DNA of 64,000 nt from Brachybacterium sp042666875 (GTDB lineage: Bacteria > Actinomycetota > Actinomycetes > Actinomycetales > Dermabacteraceae). Location of the stretch: positions 248,001 to 312,000 of the forward strand of contig NZ_JBHTCX010000002.1 of the NCBI RefSeq assembly GCF_042666875.1, written 5' to 3'. Made by a program: the position numbers and the translations under genes. Positions 17,675-26,071 of this stretch are shown here, in pieces (position 1 is the first letter of the stretch; each line of letters opens with the position of its first letter). The notes under the pieces are model-generated. The model made no database searches, was not told the DNA's origin, and saw nothing but the letters and a program-made list of their open reading frames with translations.

Positions 17675-18544
17675 TCACTCCCGCTGCCTGCGGGCGTGGT
17701 CGTCGGCGTAGGCGCGGAAGACCTCCTCCGGCTCTCCCTCCACCTTGACGAACCCCTGGATCTTCTGTGCCAGGTGGGAGATCACCTCGGACAGCGCTCG
17801 GGCTGTGGCCCGCACGTCGGCCGACGGCGCCTCCCGGCCGGCATCGCGCAGCTCGAGCGCGTGGGGCAGCTGGCGGGCCAGGGACTGTTCCGGATCCTCC
17901 TCCTGGAAGAAGTAGCTCTCCGAGTGCTGGGAGAGGTCCACGCAGACTCCGGCGAGATCGGCGGTGAGGGTCTCCAGGGTCCGCGCCGCCGAGCTGGGCT
18001 CGAGCTGTGAGAGCTCCGCGGCGTACTCGGCGTCGGCCAGAGCGGCGAGGCGCAGGGCCAGGGTCCGTCGGCGCGCGAGGGCGGGATGGACCTGCATGAA
18101 CCAGGTCATCGCGGCCGTCAGCAGGGCGAATCCCGTGAGGGCTTCCAGTGGCGCGATGACGCGCACCCAGTCGGCGTTGGGGACCACGTCGCCGTAGCCG
18201 AGGGTCGACAGGGTCATGAAGGCGACGTACAGCGGTTCGGTGAGGGGGCCCTGCTGGGCGGGATCGACGCCGGAGTACGAGAATGCCTCAGGCAGGTGGG
18301 GCGCGTGGATGAGCGCCCATCCCACGCCCTGCAGCAGCACCCACAGGATGATGACGGCCACCATGCCGCCGGGCCCCACGGCGGAACCGAAACGGTGACC
18401 CAGCGCGGCGGACCCTTTCCAGAACGCCACGATGACGGCGTGACTCAGCCGTCCCTTCCCGCGCGGGTGCAGCAGCGTGTGGAACATGTCGAAGAGGCCG
18501 ACGAGGACGAGGGCGATCCCGGCCAGCATGGAGAGGGCGGTCAT
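17675..18544 (-). CDS. Potassium channel-like protein (two-TM pore)
   Basis: A 289-residue membrane protein with an ion_trans_2-type pore. Hydrophobic segments are at 4-24, 60-80 and 122-145; between the last two lies a pore helix and the selectivity filter TLSTLGYGDVVP (GYG at 116-118), which is diagnostic for K+ conduction. An N-terminal hydrophobic helix (IALVLVGLFDMFHTLLHP) precedes the usual pair. The long cytoplasmic C-terminus (150-289) is helical, Glu/Ala-rich and shows no RCK nucleotide-binding pattern. Partner and gating signal unknown. Confidence 0.82.
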   Translation of the reverse strand: MTALSMLAGIALVLVGLFDMFHTLLHPRGKGRLSHAVIVAFWKGSAALGHRFGSAVGPGGMVAVIILWVLLQGVGWALIHAPHLPEAFSYSGVDPAQQGPLTEPLYVAFMTLSTLGYGDVVPNADWVRVIAPLEALTGFALLTAAMTWFMQVHPALARRRTLALRLAALADAEYAAELSQLEPSSAARTLETLTADLAGVCVDLSQHSESYFFQEEDPEQSLARQLPHALELRDAGREAPSADVRATARALSEVISHLAQKIQGFVKVEGEPEEVFRAYADDHARRQRE

Positions 18545-18627
18545 CCGGCTCTTCTTCTTTCCCCGCGGCGGCGGTGGGGGCGACGTTCGCTGATGTCACG
18601 CTCGGCGACGCCGCTGAGACTACGGGA

Positions 18628-19473
18628 TCAGCCCTCGTCGCCGGTGCCGGTGCGGCCCCCGCCAGGGGCGCCCGATCGGTCGGTATCGGCGAGAGAGAAC
18701 CCGGCCGGAGCCAGGCGAGCGAGCTCCTCGCGCAGCAGCGCGCCGATCTCCGCGCGGCGCTGCTCTCCCATCCGTTCGATCGGACCGGTGACGCTGACCG
18801 CCGCCGACTTCCCACCGGGCCGGACCATGGCGACCCCTACGCACGCGATACCCGTCTCGTTCTCCTCGACCTCGCTCGCCCAGCCCCGGCGCGCGGCCTC
18901 CTCGACGACGCCGGCAAGACGCCGAGGAGTGACCTCGGCTCCGGGCTCGGCCGCACGGGCGGCGGTGGCCTGTGCGTATGCCTCCAGAGCGGGCCCGCGG
19001 ATCCCGTCGGCCGCGAGCATCGCCCGGCCCATGGCGGTGCGCCCGGCGGGAGCCCGCTTGCCGACGCGGGACCACACCCGCAGGGTGCGCTCGGGCTCGA
19101 CCTTGTCGAGGTAGAGGACGTGTGCGCCGTCCATCCGGCCGAGATGGACGAGCTCCTGCGTGCGCTGGGAGATCGTGGCGAGGGCGGGCGCGAACAGGAC
19201 CGGCAGGTGGTCACCGCCCTCGAAGCGACCTGCCATGACCAGGGGTGCGCTGCCCAGGCGATATCGCTGGTCCGGCGGCACCTGCTCGGCGAAGTCGCGG
19301 TGGATCAGGGCGCGCAGCAACCGGTGCACCGAGGCCTTGTTCAGCCCGCTGTGCCCGGCGATGTCGCGCAGCGTCATCCCGTCGGGCCCCGCCTCGGCGA
19401 GGATCTCGAGCAGGGCGAGCGCCTTGTCGACGCTGCCCACGGGGGAGGAGCCGCCGTCCGGGGTGGTGGTCAT
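18628..19473 (-). CDS. IclR-family transcriptional regulator
   Basis: A 281-residue IclR protein: winged helix at residues 14-75 (MTLRDIAGHSGLNKASVHRL) and an effector-binding domain with typical ELVHLGRMDGAHVLYLDKVE, GRTAMGRAML and ENETGIACVGVAM segments. IclR proteins bind small acids or sugars. It is divergent from D-mannonate dehydratase, and inverted repeats GGAA-N6-TTCC and TGTTC-N9-GAACA lie in the shared promoter; a related 19-bp site precedes the mannonate oxidoreductase operon 19 kb away. A uronate, mannonate or KDG effector is therefore inferred. The start has AGGAG 12 bases upstream. Confidence 0.9.
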   Translation of the reverse strand: MTTTPDGGSSPVGSVDKALALLEILAEAGPDGMTLRDIAGHSGLNKASVHRLLRALIHRDFAEQVPPDQRYRLGSAPLVMAGRFEGGDHLPVLFAPALATISQRTQELVHLGRMDGAHVLYLDKVEPERTLRVWSRVGKRAPAGRTAMGRAMLAADGIRGPALEAYAQATAARAAEPGAEVTPRRLAGVVEEAARRGWASEVEENETGIACVGVAMVRPGGKSAAVSVTGPIERMGEQRRAEIGALLREELARLAPAGFSLADTDRSGAPGGGRTGTGDEG

Positions 19474-19507
19474 GGCGTCGATCGTCTCCTGTCCGTCTGG
19501 GACCGCG

Positions 19508-19536
19508 TTGCTGCGGGGTACTCCTCGCCCTAGGCT
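19508..19536 (+). promoter_or_regulatory. Sigma-70-type promoter for manD
   Basis: TTGCTG (-35) and TAGGCT (-10) separated by exactly 17 bases, pointing to manD. The IclR-type inverted repeats begin 12 bases after the -10 box, so a bound protein would cover the transcription start, consistent with repression. Confidence 0.55.
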
Positions 19537-19548
19537 GACATGCATTAC

Positions 19549-19575
19549 GGAATACCTGTTCCACGATACAGAACA
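19549..19575. promoter_or_regulatory. IclR-type operator between iclR and manD
   Basis: Two overlapping inverted repeats: GGAA-TACCTG-TTCC (19549-19562) and TGTTC-CACGATACA-GAACA (19557-19575). The second differs from a site at 38743-38761 at 6 of 19 positions, all transitions, which supports a common binding protein, most simply the neighbouring IclR regulator. Confidence 0.62.
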
Positions 19576-19650
19576 TGCCGTTCCCCCGCGCCGACGACGC
19601 CGTGTGCTCTCGGGGCGTGGACCGCAGCAGCGCCTCAGGAGGGTCCCCCA

Positions 19651-20901
19651 GTGAGCATCCAGCGCCTCGACGTCATCGTCACCAGCCCCGGTCGCAACTT
19701 CGTGACCCTCAAGATCACCACCAGCGACGGGATCGTCGGCTGGGGTGACGGGACCCTGAACGGACGCGAGCTCGCGGTCGCCTCCTACCTGCGCGACCAC
19801 GTCGCCCCCACCCTCGTCAGCCGCGACGAGTCCGCGATCGAGCAGACCTGGCAGTACCTCTACCGCAGCCCGTACTGGCGGCGCGGGCCCGTCACCATGG
19901 CCGCGGTCGCCGCGGTGGACATGGCCCTGTGGGACATCGCCGCGAAGAAGGCCGGCGAGCCCCTGTACAAGCTGCTCGGCGGCGCCTCCCGCACCGGGCT
20001 GGTGGCCTACGTCCACGCCTCCGGCAGCACCATCGAACGGCTGAACGACGCCGTTGCCGGATACGTCGACCAGGGCTTCCAGGCTGTGCGCATCCAGAGC
20101 GGGGTGCCGGGCCTGGGCCAGATCTACGGCGTTCACGACGCGGCCCCGGGGGCTGCCTACGAGTACGAGCCCGCCGGCCGGCCCACCACCGATGGCTCCG
20201 AGCCCGCGGCGCTGCGGCCGACGGAGGAGACCTGGGACACCGCCGCCTACCTGCGCCACCTGCCCTCGGTCTTCGCCGCGGTGCGCGAGCAGTTCGGCGG
20301 CGAGCTGCGGCTCCTGCACGACGGGCACCACCGCATGTCGCCCATCGAAGCGGCCAAGCTCGCCAAGGCGATCGAGCCCTACGACCCGTTCTGGCTCGAG
20401 GACTGCACGCCCGGCGAGGACCAGGCCGCGCTGCGCCTGGTGCGCCAGCACTCCGTGACCCCGCTGGCGATCGGCGAGGTGTTCAACTCGGTCCACGACT
20501 ACCAGACGCTGATCACCGAGCGCCTCATCGACTACGTGCGCTCCTCGACCACCCACGCCGGCGGCATCACCGGCCTGCGCCAGATCATGACCTTCGCCGG
20601 CATCTACGGGATCCGCTCGGGCTTCCACGGGCCGACGGACGTCTCTCCCGTGGGCATGGCCGCGAACCTCCACCTGGGCCTGGCGATCCACAACTTCGGC
20701 ATCCAGGAGTACATGCCGCACTCGGCCACCGCGCTCGAGGTGTTCCGTACCAGCTACAGCGTCGACGGCGGCATGCTGCACCCGGGGGAGACCCCGGGGC
20801 TCGGCGTCGAGCTCGACGAGCAGGCCGCGGCGGCCCACGAGTACGTGCCGGCCTATCTGCCCGTCAATCGGCTGCGGGACGGTTCCGTGCACGACTGGTG
20901 A
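19651..20901 (+). CDS. manD: D-mannonate dehydratase, enolase superfamily
   Basis: A 416-residue member of the mandelate racemase/muconate lactonizing branch, ManD subgroup. The N-terminus VIVTSPGRNFVTLKI, TLNGRELAVASYLRDHV and QYLYRSPYWRRGPVTM are characteristic of ManD. Metal and catalytic residues lie in LLHDGHHRM, WLEDCTP and AIGEVFNS, and the DYVRSSTTHAGGITG barrel strand follows. It dehydrates D-mannonate to 2-keto-3-deoxy-D-gluconate; some family members act weakly on gluconate. The GTG start has AGGAGGG 7 bases upstream; the longer reading from 19540 crosses the operator and is rejected. It supplies the KDG used by the kinase and aldolase at 34-36 kb. Confidence 0.92.
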   Translation: MSIQRLDVIVTSPGRNFVTLKITTSDGIVGWGDGTLNGRELAVASYLRDHVAPTLVSRDESAIEQTWQYLYRSPYWRRGPVTMAAVAAVDMALWDIAAKKAGEPLYKLLGGASRTGLVAYVHASGSTIERLNDAVAGYVDQGFQAVRIQSGVPGLGQIYGVHDAAPGAAYEYEPAGRPTTDGSEPAALRPTEETWDTAAYLRHLPSVFAAVREQFGGELRLLHDGHHRMSPIEAAKLAKAIEPYDPFWLEDCTPGEDQAALRLVRQHSVTPLAIGEVFNSVHDYQTLITERLIDYVRSSTTHAGGITGLRQIMTFAGIYGIRSGFHGPTDVSPVGMAANLHLGLAIHNFGIQEYMPHSATALEVFRTSYSVDGGMLHPGETPGLGVELDEQAAAAHEYVPAYLPVNRLRDGSVHDW

Positions 20902-20927
20902 GCGGCGGCCTCGGCGACAATGGCACG

Positions 20928-22286
20928 GTGAGCGAGACCCAGACGACCGTCGACTCCGTCCTCACCCTGCTGCGCGCCGAGCCGCTGGGCGAGGGCCAGC
21001 TCGAACAGCTGGCCCTCGAGGCCGGCCTCCTGCCCACCGCGGAGCTCGTCTATCTTGTCGAGTCCCGGCCCGCCACGGAGGCCGCGCTGCTGTTCCGCGT
21101 GCTCGACAAGGGCACCGCACTGGCCGTCTTCGAGGCGCTGCCCGCGGACCACCAGGCGGGACTGATCTCCGGGCTGCGCACTCCCCAGGTCGCCGAGATC
21201 ATCGACGACCTGGACCCCGATGACAGGGCCTCCCTGTTCGACGAGCTGCCGGCCTCGGTCGCCGAGCGCCTGATGCGGGGTCTGGACGCCGGTCAGCGCG
21301 CCATGACCACGGTGGTGCTGGGGTATCCGCGGGACTCCATCGGCCGGTACATGTCGCCGGAGATGCTCACCCTGCGACCATCGGCGACCGTGCGCGAGGC
21401 GTTGGAGCACGTGCGCTCCCACGCGGACGAGCCCGAGACGATCTACATGCTGCCGGTCGTGGACGGCACGCGACGCCTGCTCGGCGTCGTGGGCCTGCGC
21501 CGGCTACTGGTCTCGGACGAGGAGGAGCTCGTGGGCGACCTCGCCCACGAGGCCGTCCACGCCCTGGCCACCGACGGCCGCGAGGAGGCGGCGCGGCGAT
21601 TCCTCGACGCGAAGCTGCTGGCGATGCCCGTCCTCGACCGCGAGGGCCGGCTGGTGGGGATCGTGACCATCGATGATGCCGTCGACATCATCGAGCAGGA
21701 GAACGCCGAGGACTCCGCGCGCACCGGGGGGTCCGAGCCGCTGCCCCGGGCCTACCTCTCCACGCCGATCCTGCGGATCGTGCGCAGCCGCATCGTGTGG
21801 CTGCTGATCCTGGCGGTCTCGGCGATCCTCACCGTCCAGTTGCTCGAGATCTTCGAGGACCGGCTCCACCAGGTCGTCGTGCTCGCCCTGTTCATCCCGC
21901 TGCTGACCGGCACCGGCGGCAATACCGGCAACCAGGCCGCGACCACCGTGACCCGGGCGCTGGCGACAGGGGAGGTGCGAGTGCGCGATCTCCCGCGGGT
22001 GGTGTGGCGCGAGCTGCGGGTCGGGGCCACCCTCGGCGCCGTCCTCGGCAGCCTCGGGCTCGTGATCGCGGGGCTGGTCTACGGCTGGCCCATCGGCCTC
22101 GTGATGGGGGCGACCCTGCTGTCGGTGTGCATGATGGCGGCGATGGTCGGCGGCCTGATGCCGCTGGTGGCCAAGCGGGTGGGGGCGGATCCTGCCGTGT
22201 TCTCCAACCCCTTCATCTCGACGTTCTGCGACGCCACCGGCCTGATCATCTACTTCACGATCGCCACGGCCGTCCTCGGGCTCTGA
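20928..22286 (+). CDS. mgtE: Magnesium transporter MgtE
   Basis: A 452-residue MgtE channel: N-terminal alpha-helical domain (about 1-120, with LPADHQAGLISGL and LDPDDRASLFDELP), paired CBS domains (about 125-250, RYMSPEMLTLRPSATV and KLLAMPVLDREGRLVGI) and five membrane helices (about 275-452). Pore signatures TGTGGNTGNQAATTV and the final FSNPFISTFCDATGLIIYF are intact. It imports Mg2+ and the cytoplasmic domains close the pore when Mg2+ is plentiful. The GTG start lies 26 bases after manD, so read-through is likely even though function is unrelated. The upstream gap is too short for an Mg2+ riboswitch. Confidence 0.92.
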   Translation: MSETQTTVDSVLTLLRAEPLGEGQLEQLALEAGLLPTAELVYLVESRPATEAALLFRVLDKGTALAVFEALPADHQAGLISGLRTPQVAEIIDDLDPDDRASLFDELPASVAERLMRGLDAGQRAMTTVVLGYPRDSIGRYMSPEMLTLRPSATVREALEHVRSHADEPETIYMLPVVDGTRRLLGVVGLRRLLVSDEEELVGDLAHEAVHALATDGREEAARRFLDAKLLAMPVLDREGRLVGIVTIDDAVDIIEQENAEDSARTGGSEPLPRAYLSTPILRIVRSRIVWLLILAVSAILTVQLLEIFEDRLHQVVVLALFIPLLTGTGGNTGNQAATTVTRALATGEVRVRDLPRVVWRELRVGATLGAVLGSLGLVIAGLVYGWPIGLVMGATLLSVCMMAAMVGGLMPLVAKRVGADPAVFSNPFISTFCDATGLIIYFTIATAVLGL

Positions 22287-22396
22287 GGGGCTCGCTCGCG
22301 CAGGCTCCCGCTGCTCGGAGTCCGATCGCACGGCGTCGCCGTTATCGGTCCGTGATCTTGTGTCCACCATGCGCCCCTCTCTCGTCTGGCGCCGGA

Positions 22397-22406
22397 ATGT
22401 ATACAA
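22397..22406. promoter_or_regulatory. GntR-type operator before the gamma-glutamyl/peptide ABC operon
   Basis: ATGTATACAA, a 9/10 match to the perfect palindrome TTGTATACAA found at 31192-31201. FadR/FCD-type GntR proteins typically bind TNGTNNACNA sites. A FCD-type GntR gene ends this operon. The site also contains TATACA, which could serve as a -10 element. A direct repeat AGTTCGGATC (22428 and 22443) follows. Confidence 0.55.
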
Positions 22407-22521
22407 AAGTGGCGTGACGACGCGAGGAGTTCGGATCCGAGCAGTTCGGATCGACGTGTCGTCGGAGAGGTCTCGACCCGCCGAACTCTTCGTCATCCCG
22501 CAGCAGGACGGAGGTGGCCAC

Positions 22522-24144
22522 GTGAGACGACGCTCAGCACTGGGTCTCGGAGCAGCAGGCGCTGCTGCGCTGGTGACGGGGTGCGTGCCGCTCCAGCCAC
22601 TGGGAGACCCGCCCGAACGTCCCGAGCGCAAGCAGGTCAGCGCTGCCGGCAGGCCGCTCCGCGAGGGCGGGCACCTGGTCATGGCGCTGTCCTCCGAGCC
22701 GGACCGGCTGGACCCCACCACCTCGAGCTCTTTGTATACGCGCTTCGTCATGCAGACGATGTGCGAGAAGCTCTACGACATCTCGGCCGACGGCGAGATC
22801 GTGCCCATGCTCGCCACCGAGCTGCCCACGATCTCCGAGGACGGCCTCACCGTCGAGATCCCCCTCAAGGACGGCGTCCTGTTCGCCGACGGAGCCGAGT
22901 TCGACGCGGAGGCCGTACGCCTCACTCTCGAACGTCACCTCACCCTCGAGGGCTCGACCCGTGCCTCCGAGCTGGGGCCGATCACCGCCGTGGAGGCCAT
23001 AGAGTCGCTGCGCGTGCGCGTGAAGTTCGAGAGCCCCTTCGCCCCGTTCACCGCGGCCCTCGCCGATCGCGCCGGCATGATCATGTCGCCGCAGGCGCTC
23101 GACGAGCTCGGGGAGGACTTCGGCAACCACCCCGTCGGCGTCGGCGCGTTCAAGTTCGTCCGTCGCGTGCCGCAGACTGCGATCGAGGTCGAGGCGGATC
23201 CTCTGTACTACGACGCGGACAACGTCCATCTCGACCGCATCACCTACCGGATCATGACCGATGCGAACATCCGCGCCGCCAACATCCAGTCCGGTGATGT
23301 CCACGTCGCCGACAGCATCTCCCCGCAGGACTTCGAAGCGCTCCAGGCCGTGGACGGCGTGGGCACCCTGCAGGTGGAGTCACTGGGCTACCAGGGGCTG
23401 ACCGTCAACGTCGGCCATGCCCCCGAGGGGCAGGAGCCCCCGAGCACCCCTTTGGCCACCGACGAGCGCGTGCGACAGGCCCTGTCCCACGCCGTGGACC
23501 GGAACGCTCTGGTCAACACCGTCTTCAACGGCTGGTACACGGCGGCGGGCTCCCCGATCTCGCCCTCCTCACCGTATGCCTCGCCCGAGAGCCGCCACCT
23601 TCCGGCCTACGACCCGGACGCCGCGAAGGCCCTCCTCGAGGAGGCCGGGGTGGAGATCCCGTACCCGGTCCGGGTGACGGTCTCGAACACCCAGGACGGA
23701 TTGCGCTACGCCCAGGCCCTGCAGGCCCAGGCGAAGGAGGCCGGGTTCGCCATCCACGTCGCGCCGATGGAGTACACGGCGGTGCTGGACGCACAGAGCC
23801 GCGGGGATTTCGAGGTCGTGCTGCTGGGATGGTCCGGCCGTGTCGATCCCCACGGCAACGCCTACTCCTTCTGGACCACCGGCGGCGGCAACAACTACCC
23901 GGGAGTCTCCGACCCCGAGGTCGACCAGCTGCTGGAGGACGCCACCCAGGTCACAGACATCGGCGAGCGCGCCGAGGTCTACGGCGAGGCGGTCGCCCGC
24001 ATGCAGGAGGTCAATGCCTTCATCTACCTCTATCGCGTGCGCAGCCTGACCGCTCACCGCGATGACGTCGCCGGCGTGGCCGTGTACGCAGACGGGGTCG
24101 TCCACCTCTCCCACGCCGCCTTCCTGGATGGTGATCGTTCATGA
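22522..24144 (+). CDS. ABC transporter solute-binding lipoprotein, family 5 (peptide type)
   Basis: A 540-residue family 5 binding protein. The chosen GTG follows GGAGGTGG; the N-terminus has a basic MRRRSALGLGAAGAAALVTGC signal (shown in part: RRRSALGLG) ending in lipobox VTGC. Family features: LVMALSSEPDRLDP, EKLYDISADGEIVPMLA, FNGWYTAAGSPISPSSP and the LLGWSGRVDPHGNAYSF region. It starts an operon with two permeases, a gamma-glutamyltransferase, a double ATPase and a GntR regulator, so the ligand is probably a gamma-glutamyl compound or small peptide (inference). A longer reading back to 22360 would cover the operator and is less likely. Confidence 0.88.
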   Translation: MRRRSALGLGAAGAAALVTGCVPLQPLGDPPERPERKQVSAAGRPLREGGHLVMALSSEPDRLDPTTSSSLYTRFVMQTMCEKLYDISADGEIVPMLATELPTISEDGLTVEIPLKDGVLFADGAEFDAEAVRLTLERHLTLEGSTRASELGPITAVEAIESLRVRVKFESPFAPFTAALADRAGMIMSPQALDELGEDFGNHPVGVGAFKFVRRVPQTAIEVEADPLYYDADNVHLDRITYRIMTDANIRAANIQSGDVHVADSISPQDFEALQAVDGVGTLQVESLGYQGLTVNVGHAPEGQEPPSTPLATDERVRQALSHAVDRNALVNTVFNGWYTAAGSPISPSSPYASPESRHLPAYDPDAAKALLEEAGVEIPYPVRVTVSNTQDGLRYAQALQAQAKEAGFAIHVAPMEYTAVLDAQSRGDFEVVLLGWSGRVDPHGNAYSFWTTGGGNNYPGVSDPEVDQLLEDATQVTDIGERAEVYGEAVARMQEVNAFIYLYRVRSLTAHRDDVAGVAVYADGVVHLSHAAFLDGDRS

Positions 24145-25097
24145 TCCGTTTCCTGCTCGTGCGAATGGCCGAGGCGCTGACCACGCTGCTGATCGCCGCC
24201 CTCGTCATCTTCCTGGGCGTGCGTGCCCTGCCCGGCGACCCGGCCCTGGCGATGGCAGGGGAGGAGGCCACCCCGGAGCAGGTCGCCGCGGTGCGCACCG
24301 AACTGGGCCTGGACGAACCGCTGCCGGTGCAGTTCCTGGCGTTCCTGCAGAGCATCGTCACCGGCGACCTGGGCGCCTCCACCCGCACCGGCCAGCCCGT
24401 CACCCAGATGATCGCGACCACACTGCCGGTGACCATGTGGCTCTCCGGGTTCGCCATCCTGGTGGCCGTGATCGTCGGGATCACGCTCGGCATGCTCGCC
24501 GAGCGACGCCGTGGGCGTCCCGAAGAGGTGGGCGCCAATCTCTTCGCCCTCATCGGGCTGTCCGTGCCCAACTTCTGGCTGGGGCTGCTGGCGATCCTGC
24601 TGCTCGCCGTCGGACTGGGCTGGTTCCCCGCCTCGGGATACGTCGATGTGCTGGAGGACCCGATACGCGGCATCCACCACCTGTTCCTGCCCTCGGTGAT
24701 CCTGGGGACCAGCCTCGCCGCGGTCATCACCCGGCAGACCCGAGCCTCGATGATCGAGACCATGAGCACCGACTACGTGCGCACCGCCCGCGCCACCGGC
24801 ATCGGGCGCGGGCGCATCCTGCTGCGCTACGGACTGCGAAACTCACTGATCGTGCTGGTCACCATCGTCGGCCTGCAGCTGGGAGCGCTCATCTCCGGGG
24901 CGGTGGTCACCGAGCGCATCTTCGCGCTGCCGGGCCTGGGACGGCTCACGCTCGATGCCGTCTTCGCCCGCGACTATCCCGTGATCCAGGCCGTGGTGCT
25001 GGTCATCACCGCCGGCTACGTCCTGATCAACATTCTCGTCGACGTCCTCTACTCCGTCATCAATCCACAGATCCGGACAGGCGGTGCCACCTCGTGA
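24141..25097 (+). CDS. ABC transporter permease, DppB type
   Basis: A 318-residue permease with six membrane segments. Typical DppB sequence: MIRFLLVRMAEALTTLLIAA, RALPGDPALAMAGE, and the late cytoplasmic EAA loop YVRTARATGIGRGRILLRYGL (in part). It overlaps the binding-protein gene by four bases (ATGA) and the next permease by four bases (GTGA), so translation is coupled along the operon. Confidence 0.92.
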   Translation: MIRFLLVRMAEALTTLLIAALVIFLGVRALPGDPALAMAGEEATPEQVAAVRTELGLDEPLPVQFLAFLQSIVTGDLGASTRTGQPVTQMIATTLPVTMWLSGFAILVAVIVGITLGMLAERRRGRPEEVGANLFALIGLSVPNFWLGLLAILLLAVGLGWFPASGYVDVLEDPIRGIHHLFLPSVILGTSLAAVITRQTRASMIETMSTDYVRTARATGIGRGRILLRYGLRNSLIVLVTIVGLQLGALISGAVVTERIFALPGLGRLTLDAVFARDYPVIQAVVLVITAGYVLINILVDVLYSVINPQIRTGGATS

Positions 25098-26071
25098 CCG
25101 ACGCGCTGAGAACCCCCTCGACCCCCGCCCGGGGCGCCGGCTCGAGCTCGGGCCCCACCGCCGGGACGGCCACGCCGGGCCCCGGCGCGAAGGGCCCGAC
25201 GGACGCGCCGGTCGCGGGCACGCCCCGGCGCCAGAGCGTCCTGGGCGCACTGGTCTCCACGCCCCAGGGCGTCATCGGCTCCGTGCTGGTGGCGCTCGTG
25301 GTGGGCGCAGCCGTCCTCGGGCCCCTGCTCGCTCCGCACGGCTTCGCCGAGACCAACTTCGCCCACCCGTTCCAGGTTCCGCGCACCGTCGGCTACCCGC
25401 TGGGGACCGACGACCTGGGCCGCGACATCCTCTCCCGCCTGCTGCACGGGGTGCGGGCCTCCATGATCGTCGGCCTCCTGACGATCGTGCTGGCCGTGGG
25501 TATCGGCACTCCGCTGGGACTGCTTGCCGGCTACTGGCGGCCGGCGGACCTCGTCGTCTCCCGCCTGACCGATGTGGCCCTCGCCTTCCCGTTCCTCGTG
25601 CTCGCCGTCGGGCTGACGGCGATCGCCGGGGCGAGCCTGACCAATGCTGCCCTCGCACTGGGCATCGCGAACATCCCCACCATGGTCCGGGTGGTGCGCG
25701 GCGAGACGCTGCGGCTGCGTGAGTCGGAGTTCGTCAAGGCGGCGATCGCGACGGACGCCTCGGCGCCCCGCATCCTGGGACTGCACATCCTGCCGGGCGC
25801 GGTCAGCGCCATCATCGTCCAGGCCACGGTGATCATGCCGGTGGCCGTGATCGGGGAGGCGACCCTCTCGTTCCTCGGCCTGGGCATCCAGCCGCCCTCG
25901 CCCAGCCTCGGGATCATGCTCTCCGACGCCCAGCAGTACATCTACCGGTCGTCGTCCGCGGCGATCTTTCCCGGCCTGGCGATCGTCCTGATCTGCCTGG
26001 CCTTCAACATCTTCGGAGACGCCCTGCGGGATGCCTTCGATCCGTCCGTGACGAAGGGAAGCCGCCGATGA
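25094..26071 (+). CDS. ABC transporter permease, DppC type
   Basis: A 325-residue permease starting at the GTG that overlaps the preceding stop. After a low-complexity Thr/Gly/Pro-rich cytoplasmic tail of about 45 residues come membrane segment VIGSVLVALVVGAAVLGPLLA, the diagnostic GTDDLGRDILSRLLHG motif and a five-helix core with the coupling loop FVKAAIATDASAPRI. The end reads DALRDAFDPS, typical of DppC/OppC. It overlaps the gamma-glutamyltransferase start by four bases. Confidence 0.92.
   Translation: MTDALRTPSTPARGAGSSSGPTAGTATPGPGAKGPTDAPVAGTPRRQSVLGALVSTPQGVIGSVLVALVVGAAVLGPLLAPHGFAETNFAHPFQVPRTVGYPLGTDDLGRDILSRLLHGVRASMIVGLLTIVLAVGIGTPLGLLAGYWRPADLVVSRLTDVALAFPFLVLAVGLTAIAGASLTNAALALGIANIPTMVRVVRGETLRLRESEFVKAAIATDASAPRILGLHILPGAVSAIIVQATVIMPVAVIGEATLSFLGLGIQPPSPSLGIMLSDAQQYIYRSSSAAIFPGLAIVLICLAFNIFGDALRDAFDPSVTKGSRR

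Noticed and set aside
18628..20892. 754-residue minus-strand open frame
   Set aside because: Only its C-terminal 281 residues (IclR) are real; the rest is antisense to manD and has no domain.
20902..20927. Magnesium riboswitch before mgtE
   Set aside because: Only 26 bases separate manD and mgtE, too few for an M-box.
22733..22742. GTATAC-containing site as a further GntR operator
   Set aside because: TTGTATACGC matches only one arm and lies inside the binding-protein gene; GTATAC alone is expected a few times by chance.
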